Shown here piece after piece: positions 41,624 to 51,335 of a DNA stretch of 64,000 nucleotides. The stretch lies in the NCBI RefSeq assembly GCF_000184945.1, contig NZ_GL586311.1:253222-317221 (forward strand), written 5' to 3'. Positions within the stretch are counted from its first letter, which is position 1, and every line of letters starts with the position of its first letter. The position numbers and the translations under genes were made by a program. This stretch comes from Segatella buccae ATCC 33574. Lineage in GTDB: Bacteria; Bacteroidota; Bacteroidia; Bacteroidales; Bacteroidaceae. The notes below the pieces were generated by a model. The model ran no database searches and was not told the DNA's origin. It saw nothing but the letters and a program-made list of their open reading frames with translations.

Positions 41624-41661
41624 AAAAAGGTTAGGACTCACCGACTGGGCAAATCCTAACC
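41624..41661 (-). terminator. attenuator-like terminator between rplL and rpoB
   Basis: On the minus strand GGTTAGGA (41661-41654), 17-nt loop, TCCTAACC (41636-41629), then TTTTT. A second hairpin CAGCGA/TCGCTG lies at about 41672-41694 just before it. This is where many bacteria attenuate transcription so that L7/L12 exceeds polymerase subunits. Confidence 0.75.
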
Positions 41662-41743
41662 ATATTCTTCAAGAGCAGCGAAAAAGATCGCTGAAGAGTG
41701 AATAGTTCACCCGCTCACCAATCTTTTTCACTAATGAATCAGC

Positions 41744-42121
41744 TTACTTCAGCTCTACCTTGGCACCGGCTTCTTCGATCACCTTCTTCAGGTTTTCAGC
41801 CTCGTCCTTGGCAACGCCTTCCTTAATGGTAGAAGGAGCACCGTCTACGAGATCCTTAGCTTCCTTCAAGCCGAGACCGCAAGCTTCCTTAACAGCCTTC
41901 ACAACCTGAAGCTTTGTTGCACCAACCTCAGCGAGAACAACGTCGAAAGAAGACTTCTCCTCAGCAGCGGCTGCACCGCCAGCAGCAGGACCGGCAGCTA
42001 CAGCAACAGCTGCAGCAGCAGGCTCAATACCATACTCGTCCTTCAGGACTGTTGCCAACTCATTAACTTCCTTAACAGTAAGATTTACTAATTCTTCTGC
42101 AATAGCTTTTACGTCTGCCAT
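41744..42121 (-). CDS. rplL: 50S ribosomal protein L7/L12
   Basis: 125 aa. Stalk protein present in several copies per ribosome that recruits GTPase factors. N-terminal dimer domain, Ala/Gly hinge ([17 protein letters not shown]) and C-terminal domain with [20 protein letters not shown]. 54 bp after rplJ. Confidence 0.98.
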   Translation of the reverse strand: MADVKAIAEELVNLTVKEVNELATVLKDEYGIEPAAAAVAVAAGPAAGGAAAAEEKSSFDVVLAEVGATKLQVVKAVKEACGLGLKEAKDLVDGAPSTIKEGVAKDEAENLKKVIEEAGAKVELK

Positions 42122-42175
42122 TTTTATTCTAAATTTAATTTTATTTATACTTTTGTTTGATGTGACATTATAGGT

Positions 42176-42694
42176 TTATTCAGCACGCTCGCCTAATGTC
42201 TTCAGCACACCATGGATAGTGTTCGCGCCTGACTGGAGAGCAGAAACAACGTTCTTGGTCGGAGACTGCAGCAAAGCAACAATCTCTGCAATAACTTCGT
42301 TCTTGCTCTTGAGTGCTGCAAGCTCATCGAGTTTGTCGGCTCCCACATAGAAGCTTTCCTCAGCGTATGCAGCCTTGAGTGAAGGAATACCTTCCTTTTT
42401 GTATTCATTCAGCAACTTTGCAGGGTCGTTGGCAATGTTGGAAAACATCACTGCCGTACTCCCCACCAGACAATCGTACAAAGGTTCGAAATCTACGTCA
42501 GAAGCCTCGAAAGCCTTGTGAAGAAGCGTATTCTTCACAACAACCATCTTGATTTCCTTCTTGAAGCACTTGCGACGAAGATTACTCGTAGCCTCCGCAT
42601 TCAATCCGGTAATGTCAACCAGATAGAAATGAGGATATTCGGATATCTTCCGGCCAAGTTCTGAAATGATCGTATCTTTTACTTCTTTTTTCAT
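42176..42694 (-). CDS. rplJ: 50S ribosomal protein L10
   Basis: 172 aa. Base of the L12 stalk. MKKEVKDTIISELGRKISEY and NLRRKCFKKEIKMVVVKNTL are typical. Only 18 bp separate it from rplA, so there is no room for the long L10 leader found in other phyla. Confidence 0.97.
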   Translation of the reverse strand: MKKEVKDTIISELGRKISEYPHFYLVDITGLNAEATSNLRRKCFKKEIKMVVVKNTLLHKAFEASDVDFEPLYDCLVGSTAVMFSNIANDPAKLLNEYKKEGIPSLKAAYAEESFYVGADKLDELAALKSKNEVIAEIVALLQSPTKNVVSALQSGANTIHGVLKTLGERAE

Positions 42695-42712
42695 TTTACA
42701 AAACTTTTAGAG

Positions 42713-43405
42713 TTATTCAACTGATTTCGGATCAATCTTGATACCCTTACTCATAGTGCTTGAAATAAAGATACTCTTCAGATATGTACCTTTAGCAGCA
42801 GCAGGCTTCAGCTTAATGACAGTTGCAATGAATTCCTTTGCATTACCATAAATTTGATCGGCAGACATATTGATCTTACCGATTGATGTATGGATAATAC
42901 CTGCCTTGTCAACCTTAAAGTCAATCTTACCCTGCTTTACCTCCTGAACAGCCTTAGCAACGTCCATGGTAACCGTACCACTCTTGGGGTTAGGCATCAA
43001 GCCACGGGGGCCGAGAACACGGCCGAGGGGGCCCACCTTACCCATACAAGAAGGCATGGTGATGATAACATCAATATCAGTCCATCCACCCTTGATCTTC
43101 TCAATATACTCATCAAGACCAACATAATCAGCACCGGCTGCCTTGGCAGCTTCTTCCTGATCGGGTGTACAGAGAGCGAGCACGCGTGTCACCTTACCGG
43201 TTCCGTTAGGAAGTGATACAACACCACGCACCATCTGATTAGCTTTACGCGGGTCAACACCGAGACGTACATCGATATCTACCGAAGCATCGAACTTAGT
43301 AGTCGTAATCTCCTTTACCAGCTCTGCGGCTTCTTTCAATGTATAGGCCTTCCCTGCTTCAACCTTCTCAGCTACTGATTTTTGATTTTTTGTCAGTTTA
43401 CTCAT
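42713..43405 (-). CDS. rplA: 50S ribosomal protein L1
   Basis: 230 aa. L1-stalk protein moving deacylated tRNA out of the E site; in E. coli it represses the L11 operon. [17 protein letters not shown] and the C-terminal [20 protein letters not shown] are conserved. Confidence 0.98.
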   Translation of the reverse strand: MSKLTKNQKSVAEKVEAGKAYTLKEAAELVKEITTTKFDASVDIDVRLGVDPRKANQMVRGVVSLPNGTGKVTRVLALCTPDQEEAAKAAGADYVGLDEYIEKIKGGWTDIDVIITMPSCMGKVGPLGRVLGPRGLMPNPKSGTVTMDVAKAVQEVKQGKIDFKVDKAGIIHTSIGKINMSADQIYGNAKEFIATVIKLKPAAAKGTYLKSIFISSTMSKGIKIDPKSVE

Positions 43406-43427
43406 TTTTTAAATTGAAGTTTATTGT

Positions 43428-43868
43428 TTATTTATCAGGGAAGTCCCCCTTTACAGTGATACCCATGCTTCGAGCTGTACCGGCAACAAGTCTCATGGCT
43501 GATTCCACAGTAAAGCAGTTGAGGTCGTTCATCTTGTCTTCAGCTATGGCGCGAACCTGTTCCCAAGTTACGCTACCCACTTTCTGACGATTAGGCTGAC
43601 CTGAACCACTCTTTACCTTGGCTGCCTCTTTCAACTGTACTGCTGCAGGAGGAGTCTTGATAACGAAATCGAATGACTTGTCGGTGTAGTATGTGATAAC
43701 GACCGGTAAAACTTTACCTGCCTTATCCTGGGTGCGGGCATTGAATTCCTTGCAGAATCCCATGATATTGATACCCTTAGAACCAAGTGCAGGTCCTACT
43801 GGAGGAGAAGGATTCGCAGCGCCACCTTTAATCTGTAATTTGATTAATCCAGCAACTTCTTTAGCCAT
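43428..43868 (-). CDS. rplK: 50S ribosomal protein L11
   Basis: 146 aa. GTPase-centre protein. [20 protein letters not shown] and the C-terminal [12 protein letters not shown] are invariant. A leader with a GGATAAG/CTTATCC hairpin lies between nusG and this gene. Confidence 0.98.
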   Translation of the reverse strand: MAKEVAGLIKLQIKGGAANPSPPVGPALGSKGINIMGFCKEFNARTQDKAGKVLPVVITYYTDKSFDFVIKTPPAAVQLKEAAKVKSGSGQPNRQKVGSVTWEQVRAIAEDKMNDLNCFTVESAMRLVAGTARSMGITVKGDFPDK

Positions 43869-43934
43869 TTCTTTGTTAATAATTTATTGATTTAATATAT
43901 CAGCTTGAAGAATGGAAGCTTCTCCAAAGCCATC

Positions 43935-43967
43935 GGATAAGCCCACCGTAACAATATGAACTTATCC
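43935..43967 (-). promoter_or_regulatory. possible leader hairpin upstream of rplK
   Basis: GGATAAG (43935-43941) pairs with CTTATCC (43961-43967), loop 19 nt, overlapping the nusG stop region. It could be a translational control site for L11-L1 such as an L1 target, but no conserved L1-site sequence could be confirmed. Confidence 0.35.
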
Positions 43968-44510
43968 TTCTTTTTCCACTTGCATATAGCCAAGTTCCAA
44001 AGGCGTCTTACGCCCGAATATCTTGACCATCACTTTCAATTTATGCTTTTCTGCATTGACCTCTTCAATCACGCCACTGAAGCCACTAAACGGACCATCG
44101 GTCACTTTTACTGTCTCATCCACAACAAATGGAATATCCAGATTTTCCTCAAGCTCCGTATCTTCGGCTGTCCCAAGCATACGGTTGATTTCCGACTGGG
44201 GGACGGGCGACGGATTGTCCAAACCGCCAAGAAACCCCAACACATTGGGTACGAATCTCAGCATAGAGGCAATATCACCTCCCTTAAGATTTGCTTCCAC
44301 AAAAAGATAGCCAGGAAGGGAAACTTTCTCCTTGATAACACGCTTACCATTACGCAAAGACGCATGCTTCTCCATAGGAATCAATATCTGGGAAACATGT
44401 GATGCAAGTAATTCATTGTGCTTCATCTCAGCCTCGATGTATTCTTTCACCTTAGCTTCTTTTCCGCTAACGGCCTTCAGCACATACCATTGATTTGTAG
44501 TTTCTGCCAT
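43962..44510 (-). CDS. nusG: transcription elongation/antitermination factor NusG
   Basis: 182 aa. N-terminal NGN domain (WYVLKAVSGKEAKVKEYIEA) and C-terminal KOW domain (TVKVTDGPFSGFSGVIEEVN), linking RNA polymerase to the ribosome or Rho. Lies between secE and rplK with a 15-bp gap, the standard order. Confidence 0.97.
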   Translation of the reverse strand: MAETTNQWYVLKAVSGKEAKVKEYIEAEMKHNELLASHVSQILIPMEKHASLRNGKRVIKEKVSLPGYLFVEANLKGGDIASMLRFVPNVLGFLGGLDNPSPVPQSEINRMLGTAEDTELEENLDIPFVVDETVKVTDGPFSGFSGVIEEVNAEKHKLKVMVKIFGRKTPLELGYMQVEKEG

Positions 44511-44524
44511 TTCCGTATTACGAA

Positions 44525-44713
44525 TTAACCTGGATAAACATTACCCATTATCCAGCCAAACACAGAATCCATCAAGAACACCACAACGGCAATGATCAGG
44601 GAAGCAGATAATACAACCACTGCACTGTGAGTAAGTTCGGGTAGTGTCGGCCAAGTAGTCTTATGAGCAAGCTCGTCATAACAAGCCTTGCAATAATTTA
44701 CTATCTTATTCAT
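44525..44713 (-). CDS. secE: preprotein translocase subunit SecE
   Basis: 62 aa from MNKIVNYCKACYDELAHKTTW. The frame is open to 44758, but that part overlaps the tRNA-Trp gene and is rejected. One membrane helix (VVVLSASLIIAVVVFLMDSV), as in most single-span SecE proteins. Clamps SecY in the inner membrane. Confidence 0.95.
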   Translation of the reverse strand: MNKIVNYCKACYDELAHKTTWPTLPELTHSAVVVLSASLIIAVVVFLMDSVFGWIMGNVYPG

Positions 44714-44728
44714 ACTATCTTTATTTTG

Positions 44729-44801
44729 CACGGGTTGGAGGGCTCGAACCCCCGACACCTGGTTTTGGAGACCAGTGCTCTACCGACTGAGCTAAACCCG
44801 T
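44729..44801 (-). tRNA. trpT: tRNA-Trp (CCA)
   Basis: 73 nt cloverleaf: acceptor ACGGGTT/AACCCGT, anticodon loop CTCCAAA with CCA, T-arm GGGGGTTCGAGCCCTCC-like. CCA end not encoded. Placed between tuf and secE, the classical position. Confidence 0.97.
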
Positions 44802-44879
44802 AGGAAAGTTCCCGCAACCGCAGTAGCGGGAACTTCTATGTATTTTCTTAAGGTTTATCGGATAACCGACACCTTTGAA

Positions 44880-46070
44880 TTAATCGTCAAGAATCTCAGT
44901 GATCTGACCAGAACCCACCGTACGGCCACCTTCGCGGATAGCGAAACGCAGACCAACGTTCAGAGCTACAGCGTAGATCAAATCTACAGTGATCTCTACG
45001 TTATCACCAGGCATCACCATCTCAACACCTTCGGGAAGAGTGATTTCACCGGTGCAGTCCATAGTGCGGAGATAGAACTGAGGACGATACTTGTTACCGA
45101 ACGGAGTATGACGACCGCCCTCCTCTTTCTTCAGTACATAGATAGAAGCCTTGAACTTCTTGTGAGGCTTAACCTGGCCCGGATGGCAGAGCACCATACC
45201 ACGCTTAATCTCATTCTTGTCAATACCACGGAGGAGCAGACCTACGTTATCGCCAGCCTCACCTTCGTCAAGAATCTTACGGAACATCTCAACACCGGTA
45301 ACAACCGACTTCTTGTCTTCACCAAGACCGAGGAGTTCAACTTCATCGCCTACCTTAACACGACCAGTCTCAATACGACCGGTAGCAACAGTACCACGAC
45401 CAGTGATAGAGAACACATCCTCAACAGGCATCAAGAAAGGCTTGTCGATTTCACGCTCAGGCTCCTGAATCCAGTTGTCAACCGTATCCATCAGCTCAAC
45501 AACTTTCTCCACCCACTTATCAACGCCATTCAAAGCACCAAGGGCAGAACCACGGATGATAGGAGTATCTTCTTCAAAGTCGTACTGTTCGAGGATTTCA
45601 CGAACTTCCATTTCAACGAGTTCGAGCATTTCTTCATCCTCAACCATATCGCACTTGTTCAAGAACACCACCAAGCGAGGAACATTCACCTGACGAGCGA
45701 GCAAAACGTGCTCACGTGTCTGAGGCATCGGACCATCGGTAGCAGCTACAACGAGAATAGCACCGTCCATCTGAGCAGCACCGGTAACCATGTTCTTCAC
45801 ATAGTCAGCGTGTCCCGGGCAGTCTACGTGAGCGTAGTGACGGTTGGCAGTTTCATATTCAATGTGAGCGGAGTTGATGGTAATACCACGCTCTTTCTCC
45901 TCAGGAGCGTTGTCGATCTGATCGAAAGACTTGATTTCCTGATTACCATAACCCTTCTCAGAGAGAACCTTAGAAATGGCAGCAGTCAAAGTTGTCTTAC
46001 CGTGGTCTACGTGACCAATAGTACCAATGTTAACATGCGGCTTGGTACGCTGGAATGTCTCTTTAGCCAT
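44880..46070 (-). CDS. tuf: translation elongation factor Tu
   Basis: 396 aa. GTPase delivering aminoacyl-tRNA. G1 [14 protein letters not shown] at residues 19-32, G3 [13 protein letters not shown]4 [10 protein letters not shown]. Domains 2 and 3 complete. The only tuf gene in the window. Preceded by four tRNA genes on the same transcript. Confidence 0.99.
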   Translation of the reverse strand: MAKETFQRTKPHVNIGTIGHVDHGKTTLTAAISKVLSEKGYGNQEIKSFDQIDNAPEEKERGITINSAHIEYETANRHYAHVDCPGHADYVKNMVTGAAQMDGAILVVAATDGPMPQTREHVLLARQVNVPRLVVFLNKCDMVEDEEMLELVEMEVREILEQYDFEEDTPIIRGSALGALNGVDKWVEKVVELMDTVDNWIQEPEREIDKPFLMPVEDVFSITGRGTVATGRIETGRVKVGDEVELLGLGEDKKSVVTGVEMFRKILDEGEAGDNVGLLLRGIDKNEIKRGMVLCHPGQVKPHKKFKASIYVLKKEEGGRHTPFGNKYRPQFYLRTMDCTGEITLPEGVEMVMPGDNVEITVDLIYAVALNVGLRFAIREGGRTVGSGQITEILDD

Positions 46071-46159
46071 AGCTTTACTTTGTTTATTTATATAAATGAA
46101 TTTCTAATTAAATCTTGTTTTTCCTATCAGTCCATCTTAACAAAACCGGACGACGGCAG

Positions 46160-46232
<73 letters not shown>

Positions 46233-46241
46233 AAACTTAGA

Positions 46242-46313
46242 GCGGAAAACGGGGCTCAAACCCGCGACCCCCAGCTTGGAAGGCTAGTGCTCTATCAACT
46301 GAGCTATTTCCGC
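46242..46313 (-). tRNA. tRNA-Gly (UCC)
   Basis: 72 nt. Acceptor GCGGAAA/TTTCCGC, anticodon loop CTTCCAA with TCC. 9 nt upstream of tRNA-Thr(GGU). Confidence 0.95.
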
Positions 46314-46329
46314 GTTGAACTATTAGAGG

Positions 46330-46412
46330 TGGGTGGTGATGGATTCGAACCACCGAAGTCGAAAGACAGCAGATTTACAGTCTGCCCCATTTGGCCGCTC
46401 TGGAAACCACCC
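46330..46412 (-). tRNA. tRNA-Tyr (GUA)
   Basis: 83 nt, type II with a long variable arm. Acceptor GGGTGGT/ACCACCC, anticodon loop CTGTAAA with GTA. Confidence 0.96.
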
Positions 46413-46468
46413 CTGAACCAACATCATCCTTACTTTGTAGAAAGTCCCAAGGTCTAAAAAAATCCTTG

Positions 46469-46542
46469 AGCCTCTTGTCGGATTCGAACCAACGACCCCG
46501 AGATTACAAATCACGTGCTCTGGCCAACTGAGCTAAAGAGGC
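46469..46542 (-). tRNA. tRNA-Thr (UGU)
   Basis: 74 nt. Acceptor GCCTCTT/AAGAGGC, anticodon loop TTTGTAA with TGT. The anticodon stem CGTGA/TCTCG has a U-U mismatch in the middle pair. First tRNA after the promoter. Confidence 0.94.
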
Positions 46543-46594
46543 AAATCCTTGCAGCCGTTAGGCATCGCATTCCGGACGTGTTGTAAAACGGCTG

Positions 46595-46625
46595 CAAAGA
46601 TACGACTATTTTCCGAATCGCCAAA
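46595..46625 (-). promoter_or_regulatory. promoter of the tRNA-tuf-rpoC series
   Basis: Minus strand TTTG at 46625-46622, 19-nt spacer, TATCTTTG at 46602-46595, an exact consensus match about 50 nt before the first tRNA. Confidence 0.82.
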
Positions 46626-46643
46626 ACTTTTCCTTAGTTTTTT

Positions 46644-46943
46644 TTAGCGGTTTCTTATTTTTTCCTTGAACTTGGTCAGCTGCACCTTCATCGAGTCCAC
46701 ACACTGGTCAACCCCTTCTTCAAACGTGTCGCAAGTCTTCTCCACGAACAGGGTATTCCCCGGGGCTGTAACCGTGATACTGGTCTCTTTATTTAATGCG
46801 GTGGCAGGCTTGACAACCTTTAATTGCACCTCTACTTTCTGAATATCTTCGTAAGACTTCTCCAACTTGGCAACCTTCTTTTCGATGAATGCCAACAACT
46901 TTTCGGTAGCGTCGAAATGAATCGACTGAATTTTAACTTCCAT
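46644..46943 (-). CDS. hpf: ribosome hibernation factor, HPF/RaiA family
   Basis: 99 aa, the short form without the C-terminal dimerisation domain. MEVKIQSIHFDATEKLLAFI and KLEKSYEDIQKVEVQLKV match the family fold. Binds the 30S decoding region in resting cells. Located 22 bp after the tyrosine recombinase and before the tRNA promoter. Confidence 0.92.
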   Translation of the reverse strand: MEVKIQSIHFDATEKLLAFIEKKVAKLEKSYEDIQKVEVQLKVVKPATALNKETSITVTAPGNTLFVEKTCDTFEEGVDQCVDSMKVQLTKFKEKIRNR

Positions 46944-46965
46944 AGTAACCTCCTGTTTTTAAGGG

Positions 46966-47844
46966 TTAAGCCCTTGGATGGGCATTGGTATATACTCGCT
47001 TCAGCTGTTCGAAAGTGGTGTGCGTGTAAATCTCCGTTGTAGAGAGCCGCGCATGCCCCAACAGCCGTTTCAAACTTTCCAATCCAGCCTCATGGTTGAG
47101 CATTGCTGTGGCAAAGGTATGTCTCAGTACATGCGGCGTACGCTTTTTGAGCGTGCAAACCCTTGACAGATGTTTCTTCACGATTTCCCTTACCTGTGCA
47201 TTTTGCATGGCCAAGCCTTTATCTGTCAGAAAAAACTTCCCGCAGTTTCCCCTCTCCGTAGCGTCACGAAGACTCTTATAGTCGGCGAGAGTCTGTGCCA
47301 ATTCTGCACCAAAAGGAATAATCCGCTGTTTGTTTCTCTTTCCCGTAACCTTCAGTTCGTGATTCACGAAATCGACATCTGCGTCTCGCAGGCCGGTCAA
47401 TTCCGATAACCGCATTCCCGTCTCATAGAAAGTCATTACAATGGTACGCGCACGCATATCATCATAGGTGTCTTCCCACATATCGGAATCAAGAAGCGCA
47501 TTGATTTCATTTTCCTTCAAGAATTGCGGCAACGGCTTCTTTTTCTTCGGGCCGACCACATCATGGGCCGGATCCTTCACGACCAGTTCTCTGGCAAGGG
47601 CAAAACGATAAAAGGAACGCAACGCGCTCAATCTCCTATTGATTGATGTAGCATTGTTTCCTTTATCCATCATACTCTCCATCCAGTCACGGATAATATC
47701 AGAGTCTACCGACTCCCAAGAGGGATGACCGTCCAAATTTTTGAAAAACTCTTCGAAGGCTCTCAAGTCTTCTCCATAGCTTTTTACTGTCCGTTCAGAG
47801 CGATTGAGCTCAAACTTCAAGTAGTTCAAAAACTTCTCTATCAT
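46966..47844 (-). CDS. xerC: tyrosine recombinase, XerC/XerD family
   Basis: 292 aa from MIEKFLNYLKFELN. N-terminal SAM-like domain, then the catalytic domain with Arg in TGMRLSELTGL, Lys in the following beta-hairpin (VTGKRNKQR), HVLRHTFATAML, LGHARLSTTEIY and the Tyr in YTHT. All active-site residues are present. The rpsU-xer-hpf neighbourhood points to the chromosomal dimer-resolution enzyme rather than a mobile-element integrase; whether it is XerC or XerD is uncertain. Confidence 0.85.
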   Translation of the reverse strand: MIEKFLNYLKFELNRSERTVKSYGEDLRAFEEFFKNLDGHPSWESVDSDIIRDWMESMMDKGNNATSINRRLSALRSFYRFALARELVVKDPAHDVVGPKKKKPLPQFLKENEINALLDSDMWEDTYDDMRARTIVMTFYETGMRLSELTGLRDADVDFVNHELKVTGKRNKQRIIPFGAELAQTLADYKSLRDATERGNCGKFFLTDKGLAMQNAQVREIVKKHLSRVCTLKKRTPHVLRHTFATAMLNHEAGLESLKRLLGHARLSTTEIYTHTTFEQLKRVYTNAHPRA

Positions 47845-47928
47845 CATAAACACTGCCAACAATTGTGTATCTTATCGGCAACGAATATACGGAATTTAAT
47901 TCAAACTACCAAATTTTCAAAGACTTTT

Positions 47929-48120
47929 TTACTCCTCGCTTGCACGGAGTTTCTGTACGTAAACGGCGTGTTCCATCTTGAGTCTTTTCAAAACAGAAGG
48001 CTTGTCATACTGCTGACGGGCACGAAGCTCCTTAACAACACCTGTCTTTTCGAATTTTCTCTTGAACTTTTTGAGAGCTCTCTCGATGTTCTCACCGTCC
48101 TTAACTGGTACAATAATCAT
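47929..48120 (-). CDS. rpsU: 30S ribosomal protein S21
   Basis: 63 aa. MIIVPVKDGENIERALKKFK and the basic tail MEHAVYVQKLRASEE are typical of Bacteroidetes S21. The protein sits near the anti-Shine-Dalgarno sequence. Promoter at 48188-48219. Confidence 0.96.
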   Translation of the reverse strand: MIIVPVKDGENIERALKKFKRKFEKTGVVKELRARQQYDKPSVLKRLKMEHAVYVQKLRASEE

Positions 48121-48187
48121 GCTTTTTGATTTTAAATATTAAATGTTACACATAGCGTTCGCGGTATGACACCACAATTTGCGGCTG

Positions 48188-48219
48188 CAAAGTTACATTT
48201 TATTTGGCAAACGGCCAAG
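48188..48219 (-). promoter_or_regulatory. promoter of rpsU
   Basis: Minus strand CTTG at 48219-48216, 20-nt spacer, TAACTTTG at 48195-48188. One mismatch in the -33 box. Confidence 0.55.
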
Positions 48220-48300
48220 ATTTCCACCATCTTTTTTATTCCGCCAGAGCCTTTCAGGATGATTTTAGGATGATTTCCGCCCAACAAACTTCCACTTCCT

Positions 48301-50094
48301 TCACACCGCTGCCGTCGCATCTGCCAGCCATTGCCGCTCGTTCTCATCAAGAAGGGGGGACAGACGGTCGTACACCATGCGATGATAGTCATTCAGCCAG
48401 TCCAACTCCTCCTGCGTCATCATGGAAAGCACGATCGGTGTCGTGGCAATGGGACAAAGTGTAAGGGGGGCCAACTGCAAGAAATCTCCAAATTCGCCTT
48501 TCGTGTAGTGTGTGACAAGCATGGTATTTTCTATGCGCACACCAAACTTTCCTTGCAGATAGAGACCCGGTTCGTCGGTGACTGTCATACCGGCTCTGAG
48601 CGGGGCGGGCATATACTCCATACGTATTTGATGGGGGCCTTCATGCACATTGAGATAAGAGCCTACACCGTGTCCTGTACCGTGAAGATAGTTCAGCCCC
48701 TCACGCCACATCGGCTCGCGAGCCAGTGCGTCGAGCTGTGTACCACAAGCCCCGTCGGGGAACTTAGCCATAGCCAGTCTGATATGCCCTTTCAGTACGA
48801 GGGTGTAGATACGACACTGTTCATCTGTGAGCGGACCAAGCGGGATGGTGCGTGTGATGTCGGTCGTGCCATCTTGGTACTGCGCTCCCGAGTCAAGCAA
48901 CAAAAAGCCTTCCGGCCGGAGCTCCACATCGGTCTCGGGCGAAGCCTCATAGTGGACGATGGCCCCATGCGGCCCATAGCCGGCTATAGTATCAAAGGAA
49001 ATGTCGCGAAAACGTTTCTGTTCAGCCCGCAATTCCGTCAACTTGCGGTCCACGCTCATCTCCGTTTGTCCGCCGGCCTCAACGGCAGGCTGCAACCAAC
49101 GCAGAAATTTCACCATAGCCACTCCGTCGCGCAACATGGCAGCCTTGAAACCTTTTATCTCTGCATCGGTTTTGACAGCCTTCATGGCCGGAACGGGCGA
49201 GTCGGCATAAACCACTTTCACGTGCTTGTCAACATATCCGGGCATCACCTCTCCCGTCTCCTTGGGATCCATGAGGATATTATAGGAGAAATAATCTTTC
49301 AACCCCTTGCCCACAGCGGCATATTCTTCCACTCCAACTCCCACCGACGAGAGATAACGCTCTACTTCCGGGGTAAGTTTACGTCGGTCTATGAAAAGCG
49401 TAGCCCGTTCGGGAGCTATGAGCAGATAACTCAGAAAAACGGGATTGCAATGCACATCCCTTCCACGCAGGTTGAGTGTCCATGCGACATCATCAAGTGC
49501 CGACATGAGCATACCGTCGGTATGGAGACCGCGCAAAGCCTTGCGGATGAGCGCGAGTTTCTTTTCGGCAGACTCACCGGCCAATTCTACGGGCTGTATC
49601 TCCACCTTATTATTATAGGGAAGTGACGGCCGGTCCGTCCACACCGCAGCCAACGGATCGAAATTGGTACGGAGCGTAAGTCCCCCCTCTCCCCGCAATT
49701 CATCAACAAGCTGTCGCGCATAAGCCACCGAGACCACTTTGCCATCGATGCCCACTTCCTTTGAGTCGGAGTCGGCCAGCTGTCCGCCCAACCACTGTGC
49801 AATGGTCGGTGTCCCGGCCACGCGCAACTTCATCAGTTGGAACTCTGTCCCTTCCAACTGCTTTTCGGCAGCCAGAAAGTAGCGCGAATCCGTCCACAGT
49901 GCGGCAGCCTCCATCGTCACCACAGCCGTACCGGCCGAGCCGTTGAAACCCGATATCCACTCGCGCCCTTTCCAATGGTCGGGCACATATTCGCTTTGGT
50001 GCGCATCCGTGCTCGGAAAGATAAAAGCGGCCAGCCGTTCACGGCGCATCACGTCGCGCAACGAAGTCAATCTTTTTTCAATATCCTCTTTCAT
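48301..50094 (-). CDS. pepP: Xaa-Pro aminopeptidase (M24B, three-domain type)
   Basis: 597 aa. Two creatinase-like N-terminal domains followed by the pita-bread catalytic domain. Metal ligands are visible: two Asp in LLDSGAQYQDGTTDITRT, His in HGTGHGVGSYLNVHEGP, Glu in TDEPGLYLQGKFG and Glu in VRIENTMLV. Releases N-terminal residues before Pro in the cytoplasm; no signal peptide. The length matches the eukaryote-like long form. Promoter at 50120-50151 leaves a very short leader. Divergent from mdh. Confidence 0.93.
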   Translation of the reverse strand: MKEDIEKRLTSLRDVMRRERLAAFIFPSTDAHQSEYVPDHWKGREWISGFNGSAGTAVVTMEAAALWTDSRYFLAAEKQLEGTEFQLMKLRVAGTPTIAQWLGGQLADSDSKEVGIDGKVVSVAYARQLVDELRGEGGLTLRTNFDPLAAVWTDRPSLPYNNKVEIQPVELAGESAEKKLALIRKALRGLHTDGMLMSALDDVAWTLNLRGRDVHCNPVFLSYLLIAPERATLFIDRRKLTPEVERYLSSVGVGVEEYAAVGKGLKDYFSYNILMDPKETGEVMPGYVDKHVKVVYADSPVPAMKAVKTDAEIKGFKAAMLRDGVAMVKFLRWLQPAVEAGGQTEMSVDRKLTELRAEQKRFRDISFDTIAGYGPHGAIVHYEASPETDVELRPEGFLLLDSGAQYQDGTTDITRTIPLGPLTDEQCRIYTLVLKGHIRLAMAKFPDGACGTQLDALAREPMWREGLNYLHGTGHGVGSYLNVHEGPHQIRMEYMPAPLRAGMTVTDEPGLYLQGKFGVRIENTMLVTHYTKGEFGDFLQLAPLTLCPIATTPIVLSMMTQEELDWLNDYHRMVYDRLSPLLDENERQWLADATAAV

Positions 50095-50119
50095 AAACCG
50101 TTTTGTAAAATCGACATTA

Positions 50120-50151
50120 CAAAGATAATTGTTTTAAGATTTAATCACAAA
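50120..50151 (-). promoter_or_regulatory. promoter of the aminopeptidase gene
   Basis: Minus strand TTTG at 50151-50148, 20-nt spacer, TATCTTTG at 50127-50120: exact consensus. The plus-strand TAAATTTG at 50192-50199 is a candidate -7 box for the divergent mdh gene but has no matching -33. Confidence 0.78.
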
Positions 50152-50317
50152 TTAAAAACGAATAAAATGCAAGACTTACATGCTTTTTTATTAAATTTGC
50201 AAGCGCGAGGGGAAGGAAGTCTCCCCCCGCTCACCCCGAAATGGAAAGACAATAGTTTCTTCCTCATAACCAATAAGTAAAGGGACTTTTTAGAACATTT
50301 AAACAGATATTGTAGTT

Positions 50318-51310
50318 ATGGAATTTTTAACTAATGAAAAACTGGTCATCGTCGGTGCCGGCGGTATGATTGGTTCCAACATGGTGCAGAGCGCCCTCAT
50401 GCTCGGTCTCACTCCCAACATTTGCCTTTACGACATTTTCGAGCCGGGAGTACACGGTGTCTTCGACGAGATTCAGCAGTGCGCCTTCCCCGGTGCCAAT
50501 GTCACCTACACCGTTGATGCCAAAGAGGCTTTCACCGGTGCCAAGTATATCATTTCTTCCGGTGGCGCTCCCCGCAAGGAAGGCATGACCCGTGAAGACC
50601 TGCTGAAAGGCAACTGTAAGATTGCCGCCGAGTTTGGTGACAACATCAAGAAGTACTGCCCCGAAGTGGAGCATGTGGTGGTGATCTTCAATCCCGCCGA
50701 TGTGACGGCCCTCACAGCCCTCATCCACTCCGGCCTGAAGCCCAATCAGCTGACTTCTCTTGCCGCTCTCGACTCCACCCGCCTGCAGCAGGCACTCGCA
50801 CTCGAGTTCGGCGTGCAGCAAGACAAGGTGACCGGTGCCCACACCTACGGTGGACATGGTGAGCAGATGGCCGTATTCGCTTCTCAGGTGAAAGTCGACG
50901 GCAAGCCCCTCTCCGAGATGGGGCTCTCCAACGAGCGTTGGGAAGAAATCAAGCACCACACCGTGCAGGGCGGCTCCAACATCATCAAGCTCCGTGGCCG
51001 CAGCTCTTTCCAGAGCCCTGCCTACAATGCCGTGAAGATGATCGAGGCCGCTATGGGCGGTGAGAAGTTCACCCTTCCCGCAGGCTGCTATGTCAACGAT
51101 GACAAACTCGGCTTCAAGAACGTGATGATGGCCATGCCTACCACCATTGATGCCACCGGTGTTCATTTCGTTGAACCGAAGGGCACAGCCGACGAACTCG
51201 CTTCCCTGAAGGCCTCCTACGAGCACCTCTGCAAAATGCGCGACGAGATTGTCGGTCTCGGCATTGTTCCTCCCGTGAACCAGTGGAAGGAAATGAATCC
51301 CAACTTGTAA
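50318..51310 (+). CDS. mdh: malate dehydrogenase
   Basis: 330 aa. Interconverts malate and oxaloacetate with NAD(H), part of the branched TCA and fumarate pathway. Rossmann loop VIVGAGGMIGSN at residues 10-21, substrate-loop Arg in GGAPRKEGMTREDLL, and the catalytic His in GAHTYGGHGEQM. Strong codon bias toward C-ending codons suggests high expression. Followed by a strong terminator. Confidence 0.95.
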   Translation: MEFLTNEKLVIVGAGGMIGSNMVQSALMLGLTPNICLYDIFEPGVHGVFDEIQQCAFPGANVTYTVDAKEAFTGAKYIISSGGAPRKEGMTREDLLKGNCKIAAEFGDNIKKYCPEVEHVVVIFNPADVTALTALIHSGLKPNQLTSLAALDSTRLQQALALEFGVQQDKVTGAHTYGGHGEQMAVFASQVKVDGKPLSEMGLSNERWEEIKHHTVQGGSNIIKLRGRSSFQSPAYNAVKMIEAAMGGEKFTLPAGCYVNDDKLGFKNVMMAMPTTIDATGVHFVEPKGTADELASLKASYEHLCKMRDEIVGLGIVPPVNQWKEMNPNL

Positions 51311-51335
51311 TCCACTGATTACCCAAATAACATTT

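Noticed and set aside
44714..44758. Upstream extension of secE
   Set aside because: It would be encoded within the tRNA-Trp gene; the Met at 44713 gives the normal SecE length.
46966..47844. Integrase of a mobile element
   Set aside because: The rpsU-xer-hpf-tRNA context is the housekeeping one, and there is no other mobile-element gene or attachment repeat beside the tRNA genes.
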